Source: Lactococcus petauri (GTDB lineage Bacteria > Bacillota > Bacilli > Lactobacillales > Streptococcaceae). From it: DNA of 64,000 nt. This document shows, piece after piece, positions 1 through 8,114 of this stretch (the stretch's first letter is position 1; each line of letters begins with the position of its first letter). Under the pieces are notes generated by a model. It saw only the letters and a list, made by a program, of their open reading frames with translations. It searched no databases and was not told the DNA's origin. A program made the position numbers and the translations under genes. The stretch lies in the NCBI RefSeq assembly GCF_002154895.1, contig NZ_MUIZ01000002.1, positions 124,001-188,000 of the forward strand, read 5' to 3'.

Positions 1-2
1 TC

Positions 3-1043
3 GCACAAAGTTATAAGCTAGACACATTAACAGCGGGAATCGTAGCAGTCATGAGTTTTCTAGCTACAAGTATTCAACCTGTTCGCTTATTTGAGGATGT
101 TCAAGTCACGGAGGTACAGACACAGGTAGTGGCTGCAGGACGATATCTTAATATCGCTCAATTAGGCGCTCAATCTCTATTTGGAGCTATTGTGACCGCT
201 ATTATTTCTGTTGAGATATACAGATTTATGAAGGAAAGAAATATCACAATCAAAATGCCTGAGGGCGTACCTCCTGAAGTAAGTAATTCTTTTGCTGCTT
301 TATTTCCAGCAGGTGCAAACTTACTTTTATTCTGGGGGATTCGTCATGTGATTGGCTTTGATATTAATGCAACTCTTTCAAATATTATCATGCCAATGCA
401 AGATTTCTTGGCAGGAAATAGTTTGCTTGGGGGACTTGTAACTGTATTCTTAATCTGTTTCTTTTGGGTATTAGGTATTCATGGTCCTGCCATTATGGGT
501 CCTGTTATTCGTCCGTTCTGGGAAAGCTCAATTGCTGAAAATATGGATGCTTTTGCAGCGGGTACGCCGGCATCGCAAATGCCTAATATGTTTACGGAAA
601 TGTTCTTGCAATGGTTTGTATGGATTGGAGGAGCAGGTGCTACCTTTGCGCTCATTTGTCTTTTCTTAACTTCCAAATCGTCATATTTAAAAGAGCTGGG
701 ACGTATTGGTTTCTTGCCAGGAATATTTAATATTAATGAGCCGATTATTTTTGGTGCCCCTATTGTTATGAATCCAACCTTGGCCATTCCCTTTATCTTA
801 TCTCCACTTGTTATGACAGTTATTGCTTATGTAGCGACGATTACGAATATTGTGCCAATGACAGTTTCACGAACCGTATTTACCGTTCCATCACCTATTG
901 GTGCGATGATGGTTACAAACTGGCATATTATGGCAGCAGTGCTTGTTGTGGTCAATTTCTTTGTGAGTTTAGTTATTTACTATCCTTTCTTCAAAGTATT
1001 TGAAAAACAGTTGATGGAAAGTGAAAAGGAAGGAGAAAAATGA
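3..1043 (+). CDS. PTS sugar transporter EIIC, Lac/cellobiose family (5' end outside window)
   Basis: Membrane permease subunit of a phosphotransferase system, importing and phosphorylating a sugar, probably a beta-linked disaccharide. The reading frame is open from the first bases of the window, so the N-terminus lies upstream; the ATG at 51 is an internal Met, because the preceding in-frame codons (YKLDTLTAG) are typical EIIC sequence. The 346 visible residues contain repeated hydrophobic segments and the Lac-family signature NEPIIFGAP at about 733-760. The full-length EIIC at 62144-63625 carries the same signature near its C-terminus. No EIIA or EIIB is in view and they may lie upstream. 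The stop overlaps the next start (ATGA), so the genes are translationally coupled. Substrate is inferred only from the operon (DUF871 glycosidase, deacetylase, Dga-like enzymes). Confidence 0.9.
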   Translation, partial: AQSYKLDTLTAGIVAVMSFLATSIQPVRLFEDVQVTEVQTQVVAAGRYLNIAQLGAQSLFGAIVTAIISVEIYRFMKERNITIKMPEGVPPEVSNSFAALFPAGANLLLFWGIRHVIGFDINATLSNIIMPMQDFLAGNSLLGGLVTVFLICFFWVLGIHGPAIMGPVIRPFWESSIAENMDAFAAGTPASQMPNMFTEMFLQWFVWIGGAGATFALICLFLTSKSSYLKELGRIGFLPGIFNINEPIIFGAPIVMNPTLAIPFILSPLVMTVIAYVATITNIVPMTVSRTVFTVPSPIGAMMVTNWHIMAAVLVVVNFFVSLVIYYPFFKVFEKQLMESEKEGEK

Positions 1044-1300
1044 GTTACGATATTGCAGTTGTTTCCTTTATAACATTTCTTACAGCGATGATTTATTTGG
1101 AAAAAGGAAAAGTCCCCGAATTTTTAAGGAAAGGCAAACTTTTTAAAGTTATACCAATGCTTTTACTTTTTATCATCATGATGTTAACACTATCTGTTTT
1201 GACTCATATCTTATATTTTGCAGTGGTTGCTACCATTATGAGCAGTTGTCTCTTATTGTGGCGGTTTAAATCCTATGTTGATCAGTGGGATAAGGTTTAA
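1040..1300 (+). CDS. Small membrane protein of the PTS operon
   Basis: An 86-residue protein with two or three predicted membrane segments (about residues 5-20, 38-58 and 60-75) and a charged loop near residues 22-33. I do not recognise a family. It begins inside the last codons of the EIIC gene (ATGA overlap) and is followed 15 bp later by the DUF871 gene, so it belongs to the operon. A different short hydrophobic protein also follows the EIIC gene of the second DUF871 operon at 63852-63989. A PTS accessory role is only a positional inference. Confidence 0.7.
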   Translation: MSYDIAVVSFITFLTAMIYLEKGKVPEFLRKGKLFKVIPMLLLFIIMMLTLSVLTHILYFAVVATIMSSCLLLWRFKSYVDQWDKV

Positions 1301-1315
1301 AGAGGAGAAAATAGA

Positions 1316-2401
1316 ATGTTTAGAAGATTAGGATTGTCCATTTACCCTGATAATAGTAAGTTTGAAGAAGACTTAGCTTATTTGAAGTTGGGAAATAAAC
1401 ATGGTTTTGAGCGTATTTTTATGTCAATGTTGGAAGTAACAGAAGGGAAAGAAAAAGTAGCAGAAAAGTTTTCAAAGATTATCAAAGAAGCAAAAATGCT
1501 AAATTACGAAGTAATTTTAGACATTGCCCCTAATATCTTCGATGAACTTGCTATCTCATATGATGATTTGTCTTTTTTCCATCAACTTGGGGCGGATGGT
1601 TTACGCTTAGATGTAGGATTTGATGGAAATAAGGAAGCTAACTTATCGTTCAATCCATTTGGCTTAGTTATTGAGTTAAATATGAGTAATGATGTGGCTT
1701 ACTTGGATAATATATTGAGCTATAAAGCAAATAAACCTTATATTTATGGTTGTCATAATTTCTACCCACAAGAAGGAAGTGCCTTACCCTTAGACTTTTT
1801 TGAAAAATGTAGTCAGAGATTTAAAAAACAAGGGATTCGTACAGCGGCATTTGTTACCAGTCAGACAGCTCAACTAGGACCGTGGGATATTAACGACGGC
1901 TTACCTACATTGGAAATGCATCGTCATCTACCAATCAGCGTTCAAGCTAAGCATCTTTTTGCGACAGAATTGATTGATGACGTTATTATTGGTAACGCTT
2001 ATGCTAGCGAGGACGAAATCGAAAGCTTGGGCCAGATTAATCGTTATCAGACAGAATTTTCGCTAAACTTTGAAAAACGAACAAGCGATAAAGAAAAAGA
2101 TATTGTTTTAAACAACCAGCATTTCCGACGTGGAGATATCACGCAGCAGATGATTCGTTCGACACAAACGCGAAAAGATTATAAAAATGTAAATCCAGCC
2201 CATGACAATAAAGAAGTTATCCAAAAAGGTGATATTTTGATTGGAAATGATGATTTTGGGAAGTATAAAAATGAATTACAAATTGTTTTGCAACCCCATT
2301 CTGATCCTAGGAAAAATAAGGTTGGGTCTGTTGCAAAGGAAGAATTAATTTTATTAGACTACATTCAACCTTGGAGTAAATTCTTATTTAAAGAGGTATG
2401 A
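1316..2401 (+). CDS. DUF871 family protein, MupG-like 6-phosphoglycosidase
   Basis: A cytosolic protein of 361 residues, full length for DUF871. The characterised member, MupG of Staphylococcus aureus, cleaves MurNAc-6-phosphate-GlcNAc after PTS uptake, so a 6-phospho-disaccharide hydrolase is expected here. Family motifs visible: GLSIYP (6-11), SYDDLSFF (81-88), GADGLRLD (92-99), ELNMSN (120-125), CHNFYP (146-151) and a GNAYAS block. The paralogue at 61000-62097 shares them but differs around the CHNFYP/SHNFYP region and C-terminal half. The RBS AGAGGAG precedes the ATG, and the stop overlaps the next gene (ATGA). With deacetylase, ammonia-lyase, kinase and aldolase genes following, the released aglycone is probably an N-acetylated aldonic acid; that is inference. 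Confidence 0.85.
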   Translation: MFRRLGLSIYPDNSKFEEDLAYLKLGNKHGFERIFMSMLEVTEGKEKVAEKFSKIIKEAKMLNYEVILDIAPNIFDELAISYDDLSFFHQLGADGLRLDVGFDGNKEANLSFNPFGLVIELNMSNDVAYLDNILSYKANKPYIYGCHNFYPQEGSALPLDFFEKCSQRFKKQGIRTAAFVTSQTAQLGPWDINDGLPTLEMHRHLPISVQAKHLFATELIDDVIIGNAYASEDEIESLGQINRYQTEFSLNFEKRTSDKEKDIVLNNQHFRRGDITQQMIRSTQTRKDYKNVNPAHDNKEVIQKGDILIGNDDFGKYKNELQIVLQPHSDPRKNKVGSVAKEELILLDYIQPWSKFLFKEV

Positions 2402-3501
2402 AAATGTACGATACACTGATTAAAAATGCAAAAACAATTCACGATGAAACCATTGAAATAGGCATAATAAACGGAAAAATTAGCAAAATTTCTGAAAAAA
2501 TTACAGAAAAAGCGAGAGAAGAGATTGATGTTCAAGGCCTGTATGTTTCTGCAGGATGGATAGATGCTCATGTGCATTGTTTTGAAAAAATGACCTTGTA
2601 TTATGACTATCCTGATGAGGTTGGAATAAACAGCGGTGTTACCACAATTGTTGATGCGGGCTCTACAGGCGAAAATAATATTAAAGATTTTTACCAGCTG
2701 GCACAAAAAGCAAAAACAAATGTCTATGCTTTAATGAATATCTCCAAAGACGGCATCGTAAAACAAAATGAACTGGCTGATTTATCGAAAATAAATATTA
2801 AGAAAAATATGGAGCGCCTCTATGAACTCCCTGAATTTATCATTGGCTTAAAAGCTCGTATGAGTAAAACAGTTATTGGTGAAAATGGCGTAAAACCTTT
2901 ATTACTTGCAAAAGAATTACAAAGTAAAGTAAATTTGCCACTAATGGTTCATATTGGGACATCACCAGTGGATTTGGAAGAACTGTTCTCTTATTTAGAA
3001 CCAGGAGATATTGTTACCCACTGTTTTAATGGAAAAGATAATGGAATACTCGATCAAGCTGGAAATATCAAGCCTTTTGCTAAGAAAGCATATAAGAACG
3101 GTATTCACTTTGATATCGGTCACGGTACAGATAGTTTCAACTTTGAAGTTGCAAGAAGAGCCAAAAAAGAAGATATTATTGCAGACTCGATAAGTACAGA
3201 TATTTATTTACGAAATCGTAAAGATGGTCCAGTTTATAGCTTGGCGACAACGATGGAAAAATTGTTGGCAGTTGGCTATTCAGTGGATGAGGTGCTTTTT
3301 CGAGTGACAGAAGCTCCTGCACATGCTTTAAAAATCAAGAATAAAGGACAACTCAAAGAAGATTTTGATGCAGATTTAACTTTTTTTGAGATTATAAAAA
3401 GTGAGAAATATTTGATGGATTCTAATGGGAATAAAGAGCAGTCCAATCAAAGCATTATACCAAGATCAGTTTTGATTAAAGGGGAAAAATTCGATATTTA
3501 G
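2398..3501 (+). CDS. Amidohydrolase-superfamily deacetylase (cog3964, dihydroorotase-like)
   Basis: A 367-residue metal-dependent hydrolase of the amidohydrolase superfamily, in the cog3964 branch often misnamed dihydroorotase. Tested members of that branch act on acetylated small acids. Metal-site residues are in place: HVH at 58-60, a candidate carboxylated lysine in LKARMS (K152), H185 in MVHIG, H208 in THCF and D268 in STDIY. The genuine dihydroorotase of this genome is pyrC at 57561-58826. Overlap with the DUF871 gene and a 14-bp gap to the PLP-enzyme gene make it part of the same operon. In this context it would remove an acetyl group from an N-acetylated sugar acid before the ammonia-lyase acts (inference). 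Confidence 0.8.
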   Translation: MKMYDTLIKNAKTIHDETIEIGIINGKISKISEKITEKAREEIDVQGLYVSAGWIDAHVHCFEKMTLYYDYPDEVGINSGVTTIVDAGSTGENNIKDFYQLAQKAKTNVYALMNISKDGIVKQNELADLSKINIKKNMERLYELPEFIIGLKARMSKTVIGENGVKPLLLAKELQSKVNLPLMVHIGTSPVDLEELFSYLEPGDIVTHCFNGKDNGILDQAGNIKPFAKKAYKNGIHFDIGHGTDSFNFEVARRAKKEDIIADSISTDIYLRNRKDGPVYSLATTMEKLLAVGYSVDEVLFRVTEAPAHALKIKNKGQLKEDFDADLTFFEIIKSEKYLMDSNGNKEQSNQSIIPRSVLIKGEKFDI

Positions 3502-3515
3502 AAGGAAAAAGAGAG

Positions 3516-4619
3516 ATGAACAGTTACGAAAAATTTGATTTAAAAAGGGTAATTAACGCGAGTGGGAAAATGACGATTCTTGGTGTATCAAAAGTGAGTG
3601 ATACTGTTGCTCAAGCACAAAAGGAAGCGGGACAATCTTTTTTTGAAATGCAAGCATTAGTCGAAAAAAGTGGTCAGTATATTGCCAAGCTTTTGGATGT
3701 TGAAAATGCAACTGTCGTCTCTAGTGCAAGCTCTGGTATTGCTTTAAGTATAGCAGCTATTATTGGACAGGGACAAGAATATAATATTTACAACCCCTAT
3801 AGTTCCAAAATCCAAAAGCGCGAAATTGTGATGCCTAAGGGACATAATGTTAATTATGGAACTGGTGTAGAAGTTATGATACAAGTTGGGGGCGGTAAAC
3901 TTGTAGAAGCAGGATGGGCAAACGAATGCTCACAAACGCAAGTTGAAATGGAAATTACAGAAAATACAGCAGCTCTTCTTTATATAAAAAGTCATCACAC
4001 TGTTCAAAAAAGTATGTTGAGTATTAAGGAAATGCAAGAAGTGGCGCTTAAGTACAATTTGCCCTTGATTGTTGATGCGGCAGCAGAAGAAGATTTGCAG
4101 ACTTATTATCAGCAAGGTGCAGATTTGGTTATATACAGTGGTGCAAAAGCAATTGAAGCACCAACAAGTGCGATGGTTATTGGACGAAATCCCTATATTC
4201 CTTGGATTCAAATGCAAAACAAAGGGATTGGCCGAGCAATGAAAATTGGGAAAGAAAACATTGTCGGTTTAGTTGCAGCATTAGAATTATATTTAGCTAA
4301 TGGTAATGAATCAAAAGAAAGTATGCTCCAGCGTCTCCGCCCTTTTGTCGATAAAATTAATGAAATCAAAGGACTTGAGGCAAGTACAGTTCAAGATGCG
4401 GCAGGCAGAGAAATCTATCGGGCGCGTGTTAAAGTGACAAGTAATCAAACAACAGCAGTAGAAGTCATCCAAAAGTTAAAACAAGGTAGACTAGCTATTT
4501 ATACAAGGGAATATCAAGCCAATAATGGAATTATAGAATTTGATATTCGTGCCGTGAACCAAGAAGAAATGCTGGATATTGAGTGTAAATTAAAAGAGGT
4601 AATGGAGGGTACTGTATGA
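3516..4619 (+). CDS. DgaE-like PLP-dependent ammonia-lyase (SelA/glucosaminate ammonia-lyase family)
   Basis: A 367-residue fold-type I PLP enzyme of the SelA-like group containing DgaE, D-glucosaminate-6-phosphate ammonia-lyase. DgaE eliminates ammonia from a 2-amino-2-deoxy aldonic acid to give a 2-keto-3-deoxy acid. The PLP lysine is K211 in YSGAKAIEAP, with the cofactor aspartate at D187 in LPLIVDAAAEED. The N-terminus (RVINASGKMTILG) is typical of this family. RBS AAGGAAAAAGAG precedes the ATG, and the last codons overlap the kinase gene (ATGA). Because a KDG kinase follows, the substrate here may be unphosphorylated glucosaminate rather than the 6-phosphate. The ammonia-lyase assignment is by family and context. 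Confidence 0.8.
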   Translation: MNSYEKFDLKRVINASGKMTILGVSKVSDTVAQAQKEAGQSFFEMQALVEKSGQYIAKLLDVENATVVSSASSGIALSIAAIIGQGQEYNIYNPYSSKIQKREIVMPKGHNVNYGTGVEVMIQVGGGKLVEAGWANECSQTQVEMEITENTAALLYIKSHHTVQKSMLSIKEMQEVALKYNLPLIVDAAAEEDLQTYYQQGADLVIYSGAKAIEAPTSAMVIGRNPYIPWIQMQNKGIGRAMKIGKENIVGLVAALELYLANGNESKESMLQRLRPFVDKINEIKGLEASTVQDAAGREIYRARVKVTSNQTTAVEVIQKLKQGRLAIYTREYQANNGIIEFDIRAVNQEEMLDIECKLKEVMEGTV

Positions 4620-5614
4620 ATGTTTTAGCATTTGGAGAAGTGATGATGCGGCTTGCAGTGCCAAACTATAAAATGCTAGAACAGACAGAATCCTTAGAGA
4701 TGTCTTTTAGCGGTACAGGTTTAAATATATTATCAAGTTTGGCACATAATGGCGTTAAAACTCATTTACTCACAGTGCTTCCAGCCAATACTGTCGGACG
4801 AACTGCTCGAAGTTTTATCCGAAAATTAGGTGTTTCTGATGAAAGAATTTTGATTGAAGGGCAACATATAGGAAGTTATTTTTTAGAAATGGGCTATGGG
4901 AATCGTCCCAGTGAAGTAACCTATATGGACCGCAGTCAAAGTGCATTTTGTCAAGTTAAGCTATCAGATGAAGTAATAAAGACGGCGCTTAAAGATATTA
5001 AACTTTTACATATTTGTGGAATAGCCCTCTCAACATCGAAACAATCACGAGAAAATGCATTAAATTTAGCAAGAATTGCCCAAGAACTAAAAATTATGAT
5101 TTGTTTTGACTTTAATTATCGGATGAGTCTTGCAAAAGCTGATGAACATGACATTTTAATTGATAGTTATAAAAAGATGTTACATTATAGCAATGTTGTT
5201 TTCGGAAGTGAAAAGGACTTACTTTTACTGTTAAAAATAGAACATTCAGAAGAAGAACAAGTTGAAATGCTTTATCGTAAATTTATGAAAGAATACCACG
5301 TTTCATTTTTTGGTGGAACAACCAAAGTGAATGAGGGAAATCGTAAAATACTCCAAGGATTTCTTGCAAGCCAATCGGATATTGTCTACTCCCAGAAACG
5401 TGAAATTATTTCTTTTGATCGTATTGGTACTGGGGATGCATTTGCTGCAGGAATACTTATTGGTTTAATTGAAGATTGGACGTTACAGGAAACAGTTGAA
5501 TTTGCAAGTGTTAATGCACAACTTTCATATACAACTTATGGTGACAGTCCTATCATAAGTCGAGAGCTTATTGAAGCGAAATTAATGGATGAAAATATCG
5601 ACATTATACGATAA
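4616..5614 (+). CDS. kdgK: PfkB-family sugar kinase, probable 2-keto-3-deoxygluconate kinase
   Basis: A 332-residue ribokinase/PfkB-family kinase. The C-terminal signature GTGDAFAAG (271-279) contains the catalytic base D274, and the N-terminal substrate region FGEVMMRLAVP with FSGTGLNI (31-38) resembles KdgK proteins. It would phosphorylate 2-keto-3-deoxygluconate to KDPG, linking the DgaE-like enzyme upstream with the aldolase downstream. A kinase is not needed when the amino-sugar acid arrives already 6-phosphorylated, so its presence suggests the acid moiety enters unphosphorylated, for example as the aglycone of a PTS-imported disaccharide. It starts within the last codons of the preceding gene and is followed 16 bp later by the aldolase. 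Confidence 0.8.
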   Translation: MNVLAFGEVMMRLAVPNYKMLEQTESLEMSFSGTGLNILSSLAHNGVKTHLLTVLPANTVGRTARSFIRKLGVSDERILIEGQHIGSYFLEMGYGNRPSEVTYMDRSQSAFCQVKLSDEVIKTALKDIKLLHICGIALSTSKQSRENALNLARIAQELKIMICFDFNYRMSLAKADEHDILIDSYKKMLHYSNVVFGSEKDLLLLLKIEHSEEEQVEMLYRKFMKEYHVSFFGGTTKVNEGNRKILQGFLASQSDIVYSQKREIISFDRIGTGDAFAAGILIGLIEDWTLQETVEFASVNAQLSYTTYGDSPIISRELIEAKLMDENIDIIR

Positions 5615-5630
5615 GAAGAGGAGATTGAAA

Positions 5631-6374
5631 ATGAACAAAACAATGAATTATCTAGAAAACCGTTTATGCTTAAATGTACTTGCCCACTCAGTAGACAATG
5701 CAATAGAATGTTATGAAGCTGCAGAAGGACACATTGTCTTGGGTGTACTGTCAAAAAATTATGATACAGATGAGGCGGCTATCAATGATATGAAACGCTA
5801 TGCTGCAGCAACGAATAATGCGCTGTCAGTTGGCTTAGGCGCTGGTGATCCCAACCAATCGGCAATGGTTTCTCGTTTGTCAAAAGTATTACAACCCCAA
5901 CACGTCAATCAAGTATTTACCGGTGTTGGGGCAAGTCGCGCATTGTTAGGGCAAGATGAAACGGTTATCAATGGTTTAGTATCACCGACAGGAACAGTAG
6001 GTATGGTGAATATTGCAACGGGCCCACTATCTTCTCAAAGTGCCGCAGGTATTGTGCCTATCGAAACAGCGATTGCTTTATTGAAGGATATGGGTGGAAG
6101 TTCTATTAAATACTTTAACATGAAAGGTCTCAACTATATTGAAGAGTATAAAGCAGTAGCAGAAGCCTGTGCAAAATATGATTTTTATTTGGAACCAACT
6201 GGTGGTATTGATTTAGAAAACTTTGAAGAAATTGTAACAATTGCAGTTGATGCCGGCGTTGAAAAAATTATTCCTCATGTCTATTCTTCAATCATTGATA
6301 AAAAAACAGGAAACACAAGAGTGGAAGATGTAAAGAGCCTTTTTGAGATGATGAAAGCCATTTTGAACAAATAA
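5631..6374 (+). CDS. dgaF: KDPG/KDGP aldolase, DgaF family
   Basis: A 247-residue class I aldolase-type protein of the DgaF family, which cleaves 2-keto-3-deoxy-6-phosphogluconate to pyruvate and glyceraldehyde-3-phosphate. Recognisable segments are SVGLGAGDPNQ near residue 61, SPTGTVGMVNIATGP near 121 and LEPTGGIDLENF near 193. I start at ATG 5631 because it has a strong RBS (AAGAGGAG) 7-8 nt upstream; an upstream in-frame ATG at 5589 lies inside the kinase gene without one. It is the last gene of the operon, followed by a terminator at 6382-6410. In D-glucosaminate loci of enterobacteria dgaE and dgaF are adjacent, as the equivalents nearly are here. Confidence 0.85.
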   Translation: MNKTMNYLENRLCLNVLAHSVDNAIECYEAAEGHIVLGVLSKNYDTDEAAINDMKRYAAATNNALSVGLGAGDPNQSAMVSRLSKVLQPQHVNQVFTGVGASRALLGQDETVINGLVSPTGTVGMVNIATGPLSSQSAAGIVPIETAIALLKDMGGSSIKYFNMKGLNYIEEYKAVAEACAKYDFYLEPTGGIDLENFEEIVTIAVDAGVEKIIPHVYSSIIDKKTGNTRVEDVKSLFEMMKAILNK

Positions 6375-6381
6375 GAAAATC

Positions 6382-6410
6382 AAGTCTCAGTCATAGGATG
6401 GAGGCTTTTT
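6382..6410 (+). terminator. Rho-independent terminator after dgaF
   Basis: A seven-pair hairpin, AAGTCTC against GAGGCTT with one G-T pair, followed by five T. It ends the left-hand PTS operon. Confidence 0.65.
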
Positions 6411-6490
6411 AAGTAGGAAAAATAAAAATTCAAAAGAGTGTTATTTGTCGAAATATTAAGAGCTTAATTTTAGCGTTTATTTATGTCATA

Positions 6491-6499
6491 TGCTATAAT
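6491..6499 (+). promoter_or_regulatory. Extended -10 promoter abutting the acetolactate decarboxylase start
   Basis: TGCTATAAT, an extended -10 element, ends only 6 nt before the ATG at 6506. Transcription normally starts 6-8 nt after the hexamer, so the mRNA would begin at or next to the start codon. No Shine-Dalgarno sequence precedes either ATG 6506 or the in-frame ATG 6530. Confidence 0.7.
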
Positions 6500-6505
6500 T
6501 GTTGC

Positions 6506-7186
6506 ATGGTTAAAAGTTTTATAAATAAAATGAGTGCAATTTTTCAGCATGGTTCTTTTAACACCCTGTATGGTGGCTTTTATGAAGGGACCATAACTGC
6601 TGGAGAAGCTTTAAAATATGGACAAATTGGTATTGGTACCTTAGATGGTGCTGATGGAGAAGTTATTATTCTTGATGGCACTGCCTATCACGGAAATTCT
6701 GAAAATCAGGTTCGCATAGTTAAGCCAGATGAAACTTTACCGTATGTTGCAGTGATTGATCACCAACCTTTTGCGACTTATAAAGTTAATGGACTGACGA
6801 TGCAAACCTTGCATGATCTGACAGAGAAATTCCCAACACGGAACACAGCTTACAGTCTAAAAATGACTGGACACTTTGAGTCGGTGGAAATTAGCTCTAA
6901 ACCTGCAAAGAATACGAAAAATTATTTGGAAATACTGGCTGAACAGCCTCATTTTGCCGAAAAAAACATTTCGGGAACGATTGTTGGTATCTGGTCGCCT
7001 AAGTTTTTAGAAGATCTGTATGGTGATGGTGCCCATTTACACTTTTTAAGTGATGACAAGACTTTTGGCGGTCACTTGACTGAATTCTTATCTGGACAAA
7101 TTACCATTGAAGTTGGTCAAGTGGGGGAAATGAAACAGGAATTTCCTCAAGAAAATGAAAATTTCAAGGCTATGCGCTTTGAGTAA
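6506..7186 (+). CDS. aldB: Alpha-acetolactate decarboxylase
   Basis: Converts alpha-acetolactate to acetoin with release of CO2; in lactococci this diverts excess pyruvate and helps balance branched-chain amino acid synthesis. The 226-residue protein has the family core IGIGTLDGADGE (41-52) and the metal-binding histidines of the C-terminal block: H177 and H179 in GAHLHF, and H190 in FGGH. Related proteins begin close to the sequence MSAIFQHG, so ATG 6530 (residue 9) is an alternative start, which would give a 24-nt leader. It stands alone between two terminators. The -10 element lies 6 nt upstream of ATG 6506, so a leaderless mRNA is likely. Confidence 0.92.
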   Translation: MVKSFINKMSAIFQHGSFNTLYGGFYEGTITAGEALKYGQIGIGTLDGADGEVIILDGTAYHGNSENQVRIVKPDETLPYVAVIDHQPFATYKVNGLTMQTLHDLTEKFPTRNTAYSLKMTGHFESVEISSKPAKNTKNYLEILAEQPHFAEKNISGTIVGIWSPKFLEDLYGDGAHLHFLSDDKTFGGHLTEFLSGQITIEVGQVGEMKQEFPQENENFKAMRFE

Positions 7187-7194
7187 TAATAGAT

Positions 7195-7223
7195 AAAAAC
7201 TACCTAAAAAGGGTAGTTTTTTT
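7195..7223 (+). terminator. Terminator after aldB
   Basis: Hairpin AAAAACTACC / GGTAGTTTTT with a short A-rich loop and a run of T. Confidence 0.8.
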
Positions 7224-7405
7224 GTCGTTAAAATTCCTATGTTAAAATTCCTATGTGAAATAAATCGTAAAGTTTATCTTGAGCTGAGGTAAATTCCCAC
7301 AAATAAATATAATTATGTTGCAAGATAAATTATAAAATAAAGAAGTGAGTTTATTCAAGGTGGATTCACATAATCTTATAAAAATTTATAGAGGAGATGT
7401 TTATT

Positions 7406-8017
7406 ATGAAAAAAGCATTTTTAGCAACGATGGGTATGGGAATCTTGGCTAGCATGACGATGGCTTCAGCTACTACAGGATTCGCGGATGAAGCAGAGGC
7501 AAAAGATTCTACTGCTAACTTCACGATTACCGCTAAAGATCCAGGAAATCCAACGGATCCAGATAACGGCACGTTAACATTGAAAGAAGTACCAAGCTTC
7601 AACTATGGTGTTCTTGAAGCCAGCTCAATTTACTCAGGGTTCACTGGAAAAGCAGCTCAAGCTGAAGGAAAAGTTTTAGTTAGCGATACACGTTTGGGTA
7701 CATCAGACTGGACATTGACAGCTAATATGGATAAATTTACAAATTCTAAAACTTCATTGGAAGGTGCAGCTTTAGACCTTTCAGCGGTCGGTACTTTAGG
7801 AGAAGATTTTACAGGTGTGATTAAAGATGACAAGAGCCCTGTAGAACTTGCAAAAGGTAATGGTTCTCATGGTAAAGATGAATTCCTTATTTCTGCAGAA
7901 AATGCTAAATTATCTTTGGGCGCAAATCCAAAGGCAAACTTGGCAGCTGATGATGCTTTTGAAACAACAATCAACTGGAACTTGAGTTCTTCACAACCCG
8001 TCGCTCCAACTGCATAA
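7406..8017 (+). CDS. WxL-domain surface protein (small)
   Basis: A secreted, non-covalently wall-bound protein of 203 residues. A signal peptide (MKKAFLATMGMGILASMTMA, then ATTGFA) precedes the mature part. The WxL domain has its two hallmark tryptophans, W102 in SDWTLTANM and W191 in INWNLSSS, the second close to the C-terminus as usual. ATG 7406 is chosen because GAGGAG lies 9 nt upstream; the in-frame ATG at 7397 sits directly against that RBS. It is the first gene of a csc-like cluster with a DUF916/DUF3324 protein, an LPXTG protein and a large WxL protein. A hairpin terminator after it (8048-8098) suggests more of this product than of the downstream ones. Confidence 0.88.
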   Translation: MKKAFLATMGMGILASMTMASATTGFADEAEAKDSTANFTITAKDPGNPTDPDNGTLTLKEVPSFNYGVLEASSIYSGFTGKAAQAEGKVLVSDTRLGTSDWTLTANMDKFTNSKTSLEGAALDLSAVGTLGEDFTGVIKDDKSPVELAKGNGSHGKDEFLISAENAKLSLGANPKANLAADDAFETTINWNLSSSQPVAPTA

Positions 8018-8047
8018 TCTTTGTTGTCGGATAAATGAAAATGTATA

Positions 8048-8098
8048 AGCAAGTACGGGCAAAACTTAAGATTTGTCGGTTCTTGCTTTTATTTTTTA
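8048..8098 (+). terminator. Intercistronic (probably leaky) terminator in the WxL operon
   Basis: An imperfect hairpin, AAGCAAG...CTTGCTT extended by a mismatched upper stem, followed by a T-rich run. It separates the first WxL gene from the next gene, which begins 17 nt later without an obvious new promoter, so partial termination is likely. Confidence 0.6.
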
Positions 8099-8114
8099 GT
8101 GGAGGTTGAAAAGC

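Noticed and set aside
2398-3501. Annotating the amidohydrolase as dihydroorotase
   Set aside because: pyrC is present at 57561-58826 in a PyrR-regulated unit. This protein belongs to the cog3964 branch and a sugar-acid operon.
7227-7254. Tandem duplication of a 14-bp segment (GTTAAAATTCCTAT twice)
   Set aside because: Only two copies in an A/T-rich spacer, with no link to a promoter or start codon.
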